Assembly: GCA_905221605.1 (NCBI GenBank)
Contig: CAJNDS010002484.1
Span: forward strand, 62,001-126,000
DNA length: 64,000 bases
Direction of reading: 5' to 3'
Origin: Symbiodinium natans
Lineage: Eukaryota; Sar; Dinophyceae; Suessiales; Symbiodiniaceae
The translations under genes were made by a program, and so were the position numbers. Position 1 is the stretch's first letter, and each line of letters starts with the position of its first letter. The notes under the pieces are model-generated. The model did not search any database, was not told where the DNA came from, and saw nothing but the letters and a program-made list of their open reading frames with translations. Positions 29,923-37,835 of this stretch are shown here, piece after piece.

Positions 29923-30615
29923 ATGGCTGCTTCGTTGGTCATTGGTGGCAGCCTTTACACTGCTGTCAATGGAGATGGCGACAGTGACTGGGAAAGATGC
30001 TACCCTTACGAACACTCGGAGATATTTTCCAGCGAGCCCATCCTCGAAGGCCACGGCCACACTTGTAGTGCTGGCTGGATATCGCTCACCAAGCTCCTCG
30101 TACTGCAAGGAATCCGCGATGCCTCGGCAGCCCGAGGACGTCCCAATCAACGGACCCTCGCCATGGTTGCTGCGGCCGAACTCGCGCACTCTGTTGGAGG
30201 TCATCGTGCCTGGCTTGCACACCACCTTCGAGATCTTTCGCAGGATTTGAGGAACGAGCTTGCCCAGGAGTACGGGGCGTTACTGGCTATGTTCAGACGT
30301 CCGCCTGGACCACAGCAGAATGCCCTTTTAGCCTGGGCCAGGCCAATCATTGTGCATCGCCAGGAAGATTTTCCAATTTACCTCATAAAAGCGCATTTGG
30401 AGCAGCATCTTTTGCTTGCATGGCGTTTCACTGCCGATAAAGTCAATTTGCTTTTGCAAGCGATGTCCGATGCTGTCCCCAATGATAATGCCGTCATTCT
30501 GGAGTGGGTAGCGTGCTTCCTCGATGAACGTATTGCTACCGACATTCTCGAGCATTTAGATGACGAGACCATGCATCTGCTTGAGGACAATCGGCATTCG
30601 GATAGTGACATCTAA
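29923..30615 (+). CDS. Unrecognised 230-residue protein
   Basis: ATG at 29923 to TAA 30613-30615. The N-terminal part contains DGDGDSDWERCYPYEHSEIF; the C-terminal half is strongly helical with Leu, Ala and acidic residues (for example LEQHLLLAWRFTADKVNLLL) and ends in an acidic tail (EHLDDETMHLLEDNRHSDSD). Composition is mixed and coding-like, and the frame is on the same strand as the retroelement protein and hydrolase-like genes. No family was recognised. It could be another accessory protein of the same element, which is inference from context. Confidence 0.5.
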   Translation: MAASLVIGGSLYTAVNGDGDSDWERCYPYEHSEIFSSEPILEGHGHTCSAGWISLTKLLVLQGIRDASAARGRPNQRTLAMVAAAELAHSVGGHRAWLAHHLRDLSQDLRNELAQEYGALLAMFRRPPGPQQNALLAWARPIIVHRQEDFPIYLIKAHLEQHLLLAWRFTADKVNLLLQAMSDAVPNDNAVILEWVACFLDERIATDILEHLDDETMHLLEDNRHSDSDI

Positions 30616-30993
30616 CGCTGACCTTGTGCGAATACGGAACAAACGGCGGCCTAGTACATCGGTCGTTATCCATGGTCATGCGGCATTCCTGTAATGTCAT
30701 GCTGTTGTCTTGACCGATTTGGAAAGTTGTAACCATTGATCATGTTATACTGCTGATGTAGTCTCCAACTGAAGGGAGCTGAGTCAGGGGAAGTTGGGAG
30801 CAAGCTTGTTGTTGTGTGACATTCTTTGCGCTGGACGGCACGGCTCTCAGGCAAGACTGCCCAGTCTTCCTCTACCTTGCCCCATCAATTGGGTAGGCTG
30901 CCTCTTCTTCGCCATGGCATTGCAAGAGCCCCTTGGCCTGGAGAACCTGCAGCCTCCTCCATTGGTCGCCCCTCCGCTCGTAGCTGGGCGTGA
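30616..30993. other. Spacer, no gene recognised
   Basis: Short open frames on both strands without features. Frame 1 opens at 30994 after a TGA (30991-30993) and leads into the hydrolase-like pseudogene. Confidence 0.4.
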
Positions 30994-31781
30994 AAACACC
31001 TGGATTACGGCGAGCCATGGCAGTTCAACCCTCCCCTTTGTTGTATCCCGGCCGAGTGCGGATGCAGGGAAGCCAACTCGATAGTGCTTCTCCTCCCTGG
31101 TTGTGGACATTTCTATGTGGAGAATATGCACCCACTGCCTTGGCAAGGGGCCATCGAGTATCTGTGGAGCAACCTGGCTTTCAAAAAGGCCGTCATTGCC
31201 TGCGCATGGCCTGTGGCGGGACAAGCAGGCTCACCGCCTGCCTGGATGCTGCCTGACGGTGCTGCCTGGACCAAGGCAGTGTATACAATGGAAATTCTAC
31301 CGCTCCTACTGGCCGTCCAACGTGATGCGAGCCCTCGCATCTCCTTGCCCACATATCTCATGGGCCTTGGCTCTGGAGGAACCATCACCTACCAGATTGC
31401 AATTTCCGAGGCCCATGCGACCTTCCGGGCTTGTGTTTGCATGGGCCCCATTAGGCTGCCTTCTTTGCTGCCAGCCCCAACGAGCGGGGAGACACGAATT
31501 TTAGTCATGGCGGACGAAAGGACGTAGAGACCTTTCAGCACCACCTTCGGATGTGCTACTCGGTGCGGGGCAATCATCGCGTGCCTCCTGTCACAGAAGC
31601 CCTTTCCGAAGACTCACACTTTACCGCCTTCAAGGGCTACGGACGCACGCAGTACCTCTGGGCCCCCGGCCTCACAATCCGCCAGGTGGTTATCGGCAAG
31701 GACCCGGAGCATGTGGTGTGGCCTGCATTGCTGAGCGATCCTGATTGGCTGCTGGCGGACCATATCGAGCTCCCGGAGTAG
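30994..31781 (+). pseudogene. Alpha/beta-hydrolase-like gene with a frameshift
   Basis: Frame 1 is open from 30994 and contains PGCGHFYVENMHPLPW, then AGSPPAWMLPDGAAWTK, then PTYLMGLGSGGTITYQIA, and stops at TAG 31525-31527. Frame 3 continues the sense with GRKDVETFQHHLRMCYSVRG and runs to TAG at 31779-31781. GLGSGG fits the GXSXG nucleophile elbow of alpha/beta-hydrolases (esterase/phospholipase-type fold), with the Ser around 31370. No clear Asp/His assignment is possible. The frame change near 31510 (within GCGGACGAAAGG) marks it as broken unless a tiny intron is spliced. Degenerate relatives occur at 39895-39960 and 40555-40860, so the domain is a dispersed repeat family. Confidence 0.55.
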
Positions 31782-32304
31782 TCGTCGGGGCAGGGTAGAG
31801 AGTACCTTCCTTTTTCCATTTTAATCGATTTATGCGCGCCGGCCCTTGTGTTGCCGCTACAAACAGACCAGCAACCGAGGTACGCCTGCATTCTGGTGCT
31901 ACTACTGTGCACGGACAAAGTAAAGGATGCCATCGTCTCCAGGTCATTGCTTTGTACATGCAGCACATTGCAGCCGCAAGTAACAGCCACCTGCGATGAC
32001 ACGCTGCATCCCTTTTCAGGTTGCGCGTTGGATGTGCCCTGGCTCAAGCTAAGGGTGGCTGGCTGACTGAACGAGGACCCATTGTGTAGAGGGTTGTAAC
32101 GCTCCTGACTGGTTTTTTCTTGCCTTTCTGCTTCTTCTCTCCTGTGTGTTGTGCTTTTTGTTTGGTCCTCCCTTTCCTTGAGTCCCTCCCTAGTTTTTGT
32201 AAGGGCTTTCCAGGGATCTTGGTGTCTGGAGGTTGCCTCGTGGTTCTCCGCTGCCTGTGGGGTAGTCACATGAGTTTGGCCTGCCATGTTCGGTGAGTGA
32301 TGCC
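31782..32304. other. Spacer, no gene recognised
   Basis: Unique sequence, pyrimidine-rich at 32100-32200. It may include the leader of the next frame. No motif identified. Confidence 0.4.
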
Positions 32305-33843
32305 ATGGAGTCGTATGCCTGTCAACCGTACGCGATCCGGGTTGGAGCGCAAGTGCTCCAAGTCCACGTTGCCAGGAGAGGGCAACTCACTGCACTTGCC
32401 ACTTTAGGGACCAGTGATGTCGCAATGACCAGGCAGATGCAAGCCGGCGTCATCCTGCCTCACGAACTCGATGCTGCCGGTTGGTGCCGATACTTTCCGC
32501 CGGAAATACAACCCTTGTTGTGTCTGGACCATTCTGCCTTTTTGAGAAACAGCAACGCCGTCTGCTTCGCCCGGCAACCCACGGTTCGCTGTTTTCTCCT
32601 GCATGCATGGAGGCCAGGCATCGGCATCATGCCGCATAGCAGTGCCCTCATGGGGCGAGCGGTGTCCACGCACAGTGCTTTGCCTGGTGACGCGATAGAC
32701 CTTCCCCCTTGGGCGAGTGTTGTCACCGAACAAGGAGCGGGTAGGGAGACAGCCCTGTCTCCCGGGCCCTGGCAAACTCCATCACCTAATCCACCTAGGG
32801 TCTGCTGGCCGGAGAATAGTCCTCGCCCTCCCATACCGCCGATTCCTCCACGTGTTGGAGAATACCCAGTGAGTGAGGTCAGTAGGATCGAGCCGCGAAT
32901 TCCACATGGGAGGCCACCTCCCGCGCCAGTTGCAGCCGACCTGCCACCTTGGCAGGTCCCTAGCCACCCAGGTCCACAGGTCCTTGCGGCGACCGCAATG
33001 CAGGCTATATGCCAGCTTCGCACTCTCAGTGCTGACCATGCGCCGGGGCCTCAGGAGCCTGAGGATCTCGCGCAGGCACTAGAAAGTAATCAGAATTTCC
33101 CTGAGCCCACCCCTAGCGGCGTACTGCCATTGAAACTGGCCTCGGGAGCCATTTCCGGCGAACCGCCTGAGCCGCAAGGTCTCCACCCAGAGATTGACTA
33201 CAATGCATTACTCGGCTGCCTACTTCCACAGCTCCGGGCTGCTGAGTCCGCAGGAGCCCATGTCCTGCTCTTAGTCACGGATAGTCGCTGCTTCTTGTCC
33301 ATTCCGCACTTCCCCTACTTTGTCCGGCATTTGGTAGCACGCATGCAGTGGGAAGGCCCGTTTAAGGAGAGGTGGTTTCCCATCTTGGTTAACACCAAGG
33401 AAGCGGGGCTAGCTTCTGTGCACTTTACGTGGGCGGGGCCCGAAATTCTGGCAGTCCTCAGAGTCCTTGCGCCAGGGGTGGTCTTGATGTTGCTTGACCA
33501 TGACACCTTGTTCACTGCCAGGTGGGAGGCAGAAGAGCTGCGAAGGTTTGCAGTCCTCGATCTACTGCCCAATACCCTCTCGACGGAGTCACTGGGCAGT
33601 ATGGAAGTCGAGACGGACGAGACACAGCCCTGTGGCTCGCTTCCAGCCTCGCCGTGGAGTTGCTCGCCGGACGGGTCCATACCGTGTGGGGCCCGATCGC
33701 CAAACTCAATTGGCATGGTTTGTGCGTCCGAGGACCAGCTCGAAGCAAATGGGGGATTGGTCCTCTTCTACCCGAATGCTCCGGACGGCAGACATCCCCG
33801 GCCCCTCGCTTCTGCATCCCTGGCAACGTCGCTAGTGCGGTGA
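32305..33843 (+). CDS. Proline-rich protein with C-terminal LLDHD domain, probably truncated
   Basis: First ATG at 32305 gives 512 residues to TGA 33841-33843; a GTG at 32293 lies in frame upstream. Residues about 150-235 are Pro-rich and low in order (NSPRPPIPPIPPRVGE). Residues about 290-430 look globular: HVLLLVTDSRCFLSIPHF and VVLMLLDHDTLFTARWEAEE, where DHD (398-400) recalls the acidic metal-binding motif of GT-A glycosyltransferases. That resemblance is weak. From about 33600 the coding sense appears to move into frame 3 (ALWLASSLAVELLAGRVH to about 34010), so the last 80 residues of this frame are probably out-of-phase and the gene is frameshifted. Confidence 0.55.
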   Translation: MESYACQPYAIRVGAQVLQVHVARRGQLTALATLGTSDVAMTRQMQAGVILPHELDAAGWCRYFPPEIQPLLCLDHSAFLRNSNAVCFARQPTVRCFLLHAWRPGIGIMPHSSALMGRAVSTHSALPGDAIDLPPWASVVTEQGAGRETALSPGPWQTPSPNPPRVCWPENSPRPPIPPIPPRVGEYPVSEVSRIEPRIPHGRPPPAPVAADLPPWQVPSHPGPQVLAATAMQAICQLRTLSADHAPGPQEPEDLAQALESNQNFPEPTPSGVLPLKLASGAISGEPPEPQGLHPEIDYNALLGCLLPQLRAAESAGAHVLLLVTDSRCFLSIPHFPYFVRHLVARMQWEGPFKERWFPILVNTKEAGLASVHFTWAGPEILAVLRVLAPGVVLMLLDHDTLFTARWEAEELRRFAVLDLLPNTLSTESLGSMEVETDETQPCGSLPASPWSCSPDGSIPCGARSPNSIGMVCASEDQLEANGGLVLFYPNAPDGRHPRPLASASLATSLVR

Positions 33844-34016
33844 CCTCAATTGGTACTGCGTTGAGCCGAGCCCTGCAGCTTGTCATCATGCCCAGTGAAG
33901 TGCCGAAAGGGCAGTGGACCAGTGCGGCTCCAGCTCTTCCCTGGGGTCCTCATGTTTTGGAACAAAGATGCCCTATCTTCCTGCAGGGCCACCCCGAAAT
34001 GGCGCAGTCGACCCAA
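33612..34016 (+). pseudogene. Coding segment in a third frame linking two large ORFs
   Basis: Frame 3 between the 32305-33843 and 33968-37210 frames reads LASSLAVELLAGRVHTVWGP, then a GLCVRGPARSKWGIGPLLPE-like stretch, then ALSRALQLVIMPSEVPKGQW. This is more protein-like than either overlapping frame. It implies frameshifts near 33600 (frame 1 to 3) and near 34010 (frame 3 to 2), so the upstream Pro-rich protein and downstream hydrolase/NTPase protein may once have been one polypeptide. Small introns are the alternative. Confidence 0.4.
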
Positions 34017-37000
34017 TGCCGCTTGCTCTTCTTGCTGCCGCTGCGCATGCTTGGCTGGCCCAGGCGGATCTGCCGTGGCCTCTCTTCGCCGCAGACATAA
34101 AGGTCACGCCGTTGGGCCTCAGTCAATACTGGGATGATGGACTAGCCATGCGTGTGCAACAAGCCCTGGCAGCCTTTGCCTTTCCTGCCTACCAGTACCC
34201 GCCTCCAAAGCCTCACCTAACCCCCTTAGGGGAATGTCGGTCGCTCTTCATTAGCGGGATGAATGGGAAGGCCGAGAATACGCCCCCCACTGTGTCGGGT
34301 AGCATCATTCACACAGCCAATTCCTATGCACTCACTGGCTTAGAAATGGAAACAGTCCGGGACAACCAGGGCCAAAAGGTCCGATATGAGGACACACAAC
34401 GCCCGTTGTTGCTTTCGACCAGCGGTAATGCCGCACATGCATTGTTGCTCCTGCCCCAAGCCGCCCAGCTATGGGCACGTGCTCTGTACCCTCAGGTCGA
34501 AGGATGCGGTCTGCCAGCGGCGGTTCGTGCTAGAATCAGCTCGGTAGAAGCCTCCCTGACAATGTGCCCTGCCCTGGCTCACTTGCACATGCCACATACT
34601 GCTGCGCTGACCGCTCTGCATGTGGGCCTCGCCGCGGGTAGAGCTGGCGAGTGCAAACTGTGCGTTACGGGGTTCTCTGCTGGGTCGTATACGGGCGCTG
34701 CTGTGGCTATCGCTTGGCATGAGCGCCAAAAGCTTCCTGACTGCAAGGGCGATTTTGTCCACATCAAGGCACGTTTGGGCGGCGTTGCCATGCCACGGGC
34801 CATGCTGCAATATATCCTGGGTTCGGAATTGCGGCACGCTGTTAGTCTTGTCCATCATGAGAGCGACCAGCTTTGTATCTTCCGGCCCAGCCAGGCAGCA
34901 AGGACGCAAGCGATTGGCGCGGGAGCGCGTCTCTACTACTTCACTGGACCTGAGTCACTTGGCAGTGGTGGACACTCTTATGGTCACGTTGTCCACAGTG
35001 AAGAGCTATTCCAGCTCACGCCGGGGGATTATGTGCATAAGGAATTGACTAAAAAGATTTGTGGCTTGGCCGACCCCCGGATGGATCGCACAGTGCGAGC
35101 AGGTTTGATGGGGGTTGCGTGTGGCTCTGTCCAGCTTTCGGATAAGTCTAAAACTTTCATCAACTCCGTGCTGGGACGGCAAATCAGACGCCCCGATCTG
35201 GAGGCTTTTCTCCGGATACCTTCCGCTGAGAACCGGAGCATTGCAAGTCTCCGTGCTGACTGTACCCAAGTCCTCCTGACGGATGCCAAGCCGCATCTGG
35301 CTGATTTGCCGCCCCCGTATCATGAACTTGGTCCCACGATGAAACTAGTTTTGGGTATGTGGCTCCCCCACCTGTCGTTAGAGCGCCTGGTTGACATGCT
35401 GGGTTATCAGTTTTTAGCCATGGCCTCGGAAGCAGAAATCGAGGAGGAGCCCTCGGAACAGTATCACTACCCAGAGCAAGCTGCGGTCAAGCGGGCCGCC
35501 ACCCCTGTGGCGATAAAGCCCGGCACGCATACATGGCCAATCTGCCTTCTCCATCGAGTTTACCCAAGGGCATCGGTCATGCTCCTTACACCGGAGTTGG
35601 CGGATGTCCCTGACTGGGCTACAAAGTGGTTTGCTGTCGCTGGTAAAGTGCCGGCCAAGGGCACTGCTTTGCTGGTTACCTTGAGAGAAGACAAGGGGGA
35701 TGTGGCCTACCCAGGCATGTTTATAGAGCTCCTTGCCCCGAAGAAGCTTTTCACCGGCCCTGGAGAAAGTAAGGCCATGCAGCCAGTCAATATAACCATT
35801 GCCCTGCTCTTGACTGATGAACAGCACAACCAATTCGCGCAACGACCCTCACTGCCGAGAGTCAGCCAGCTTGAGGTTCTGCCCGGAGGAGCCTCTACCC
35901 CGCTTTGGGATGCTCTGTTACACATGCCTAGGGAAAGGCAGCATGTTGCATTGGGCGTTCCGCTAGAAGACTCGCCTCTTGATGCCATCCGGCAGCCACT
36001 GCGGTTGCCGGGCTTTCTCACAGATTTAGTGCTTGTCCTCCTTATCGGGCTAGTGGTGAGAGGGAACTGGCGCGACACATGGGCACAGCTCATTCACCCG
36101 GAGGTCTGCCAAGTCTTCAGAGGCAAGCACGAAACGCAAGCTGCGCAGGCATCGCTTACTGCGGGTCCGGGGGCTTCCAACCCCTTGCAAAGCTTCCTCA
36201 ACCTTTGGCTTGCGGAGGAACAATCCTATCGCAAAGAATGGACGCCAACGCTGCTGAGTGGCGTGTTAGCTACGCTGCCTGACTCTCCGCTGCCCGGCCA
36301 AGAGGACGCCCGGACTCCTGCGCTGTGGCATGCGGAGTGTCTACGCCTGTCCCATGACTCGTTGAGCAACGAGCACGATCCGAGGACTCGAGCCAGCATC
36401 TTTGCGCTCGCGGTTGGTCCCGCCTTCCTTACGTGCCTCTGTGATACCTTTTGGGGGGCGGACGGACACCTGGCAGCGCTGCTGGGAGCGTGCTCGTACG
36501 GCCTGGCCGCTAATCGTACTTCTGTATTCATAACGGGTGCGCCCGGCAGCGGGAAGACACGATCCTGCGCGTTTCTAGGAGTACTCCTTGCGTGCCTGAC
36601 GAGCCGGCTCACCCTGTACACCGCTCATGGCAATGAATCGGTTCGGGCCTATGTCGAAGCGGTTGATAGGCTCACGACTGCTAGCAATGAATTTGTTCGC
36701 AGCCGCATCGTTCGCATACCGGGTAACAAGGAGAAGGACACACATAAGCTCCCTTTTGATGTGCACGATTTGTACCGGGGGCTACTTGTAGCCACGACAC
36801 ATGGTACGATTGTGGCAAGGCTTAGCTTTCCCTACTCGCAGCTCATTAACCGTCTAAAGGATGTTGAGTTGCTCCTCCGAGATGAAGCCCAGCAATTGGG
36901 CACGCCTGGCTCCAACACCATTCTGGCGCACATCAAGCATGCACTTGATGTGATCACGATTTCGATGTCTTACATGGGACTCTTAACCATGTATTTTCCT

Positions 37001-37210
37001 TGTGAAGATTTCTTGTGGTGGGATGTTTTGTTTTGCCCAGAAGCTTTACAGTCATGTCTCATGTCATGTGCCGATGCAGCTGTGCTCGTGAGTATCAAAA
37101 GTTTTCATGGTAGCGGAGCGCTTGTGATCCAGCCTTTGGGGCCTCGGATTCACTTGTGCTCAGGGAGGCAGGACCCTTACCTCCCGGGGTCAGGACCCAA
37201 ACCCCATTAG
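33968..37210 (+). CDS. Alpha/beta-hydrolase-like plus truncated helicase-type P-loop NTPase fusion
   Basis: About 1,080 residues from ATG 33968 (another ATG at 34016; the frame is open earlier without ATG) to TAG 37208-37210. The first third carries VTGFSAGSYTGAA: nucleophile-elbow Ser237 (codon at 34676), HHESDQL with Asp300, and GGHSYGHVVHS with His336, 340 or 343, a plausible hydrolase triad. Residues 400-830 are unrecognised. A Walker A motif GAPGSGKT (857-864) is followed by LYTAHGNESVRAY and a Walker B/DEAQ box, LLLRDEAQQ (D972-Q975), as in superfamily 1 helicases. Later helicase motifs (III-VI) are not seen: after about 36990 the sequence becomes hydrophobic and unrelated, so the NTPase part is truncated or continues after an unseen intron. 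A decayed copy of the hydrolase part lies at 46.3-46.5 kb. The fused function is unknown. Confidence 0.7.
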   Translation: MPYLPAGPPRNGAVDPMPLALLAAAAHAWLAQADLPWPLFAADIKVTPLGLSQYWDDGLAMRVQQALAAFAFPAYQYPPPKPHLTPLGECRSLFISGMNGKAENTPPTVSGSIIHTANSYALTGLEMETVRDNQGQKVRYEDTQRPLLLSTSGNAAHALLLLPQAAQLWARALYPQVEGCGLPAAVRARISSVEASLTMCPALAHLHMPHTAALTALHVGLAAGRAGECKLCVTGFSAGSYTGAAVAIAWHERQKLPDCKGDFVHIKARLGGVAMPRAMLQYILGSELRHAVSLVHHESDQLCIFRPSQAARTQAIGAGARLYYFTGPESLGSGGHSYGHVVHSEELFQLTPGDYVHKELTKKICGLADPRMDRTVRAGLMGVACGSVQLSDKSKTFINSVLGRQIRRPDLEAFLRIPSAENRSIASLRADCTQVLLTDAKPHLADLPPPYHELGPTMKLVLGMWLPHLSLERLVDMLGYQFLAMASEAEIEEEPSEQYHYPEQAAVKRAATPVAIKPGTHTWPICLLHRVYPRASVMLLTPELADVPDWATKWFAVAGKVPAKGTALLVTLREDKGDVAYPGMFIELLAPKKLFTGPGESKAMQPVNITIALLLTDEQHNQFAQRPSLPRVSQLEVLPGGASTPLWDALLHMPRERQHVALGVPLEDSPLDAIRQPLRLPGFLTDLVLVLLIGLVVRGNWRDTWAQLIHPEVCQVFRGKHETQAAQASLTAGPGASNPLQSFLNLWLAEEQSYRKEWTPTLLSGVLATLPDSPLPGQEDARTPALWHAECLRLSHDSLSNEHDPRTRASIFALAVGPAFLTCLCDTFWGADGHLAALLGACSYGLAANRTSVFITGAPGSGKTRSCAFLGVLLACLTSRLTLYTAHGNESVRAYVEAVDRLTTASNEFVRSRIVRIPGNKEKDTHKLPFDVHDLYRGLLVATTHGTIVARLSFPYSQLINRLKDVELLLRDEAQQLGTPGSNTILAHIKHALDVITISMSYMGLLTMYFPCEDFLWWDVLFCPEALQSCLMSCADAAVLVSIKSFHGSGALVIQPLGPRIHLCSGRQDPYLPGSGPKPH

Positions 37211-37280
37211 TTGCTGCCGTAGTTTCCAGCCATAGCCTTCGTTTGCCTTGCCGAAGAAGGCTAGGCGGTTGCCAGCCTAA
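37211..37280. other. Short spacer
   Basis: Seventy bases between the helicase-like frame and the next open frame; the TAA at 37278-37280 closes frame 3 upstream. Confidence 0.4.
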
Positions 37281-37835
37281 TCTCCTCGAGACTCGTGTTG
37301 TCACCTACCAGCCACGGAGGTGTCACCAGAACTTGAGGAGCAGATTCAGTGTTTTCAGCTTTGGGACGACGAAAGAGTGTTGGATAAGCTTCGCAAAACT
37401 GTTCTTGAGTGGTACATCGAGCTTCAGTGTGGCAAACCTTGCACTCCGTCCTTGAGCATCCTGAGCTTCGAACGTCGACAGTTGCAGAGGCGGAAGGAGA
37501 AGAAAACCGAACTGAAAGGGATCCAGAACGCGCCAGAGATTATTGCTTACGGTTGCAAGTTGTTGAGTGGTGAGCGAGCCCTGCTTGAAGCATACCTTGC
37601 AGCAGTCTTCACCGTTCTCACTTTTGAGCCTAAGAAAATCTTGCGTGAGAGAAATTTCCAAGCATCGTCCTCCAGTTTCAGCAGAAACCTTGGTCCGTCT
37701 GGAGTGGAGTTTCAGTTATCCACTGATCCAGCATCGTCATCCAGTTTCAGCAGAAACCTTGGTCCGTCTGGAGTGGAGTACGATCTAGATAGTGACACGA
37801 GCATTGCATCCGAGACTTCCTTAGATTGGGAGTGA
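37281..37835 (+). CDS. 5' ORF of a Gag-type retroelement, start missing
   Basis: Frame 3 is open from 37281 to TGA 37833-37835 and contains no ATG, so the true start lies upstream or in an earlier exon. TCACCTACCAG at 37301-37311 could be a splice acceptor. The peptide is charged and helical (ELEEQIQCFQLWDDERVLDK, RRQLQRRKEKKTELKGI). It ends with a 23-residue tandem repeat (SSFSRNLGPSGVE twice; DNA units at 37662 and 37731, offset 69 bp) and an acidic tail. The stop overlaps the Gag start as TGATG. It may be a 5' Gag-region exon or a separate small ORF. No family recognised. Confidence 0.5.
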   Translation, partial: SPRDSCCHLPATEVSPELEEQIQCFQLWDDERVLDKLRKTVLEWYIELQCGKPCTPSLSILSFERRQLQRRKEKKTELKGIQNAPEIIAYGCKLLSGERALLEAYLAAVFTVLTFEPKKILRERNFQASSSSFSRNLGPSGVEFQLSTDPASSSSFSRNLGPSGVEYDLDSDTSIASETSLDWE

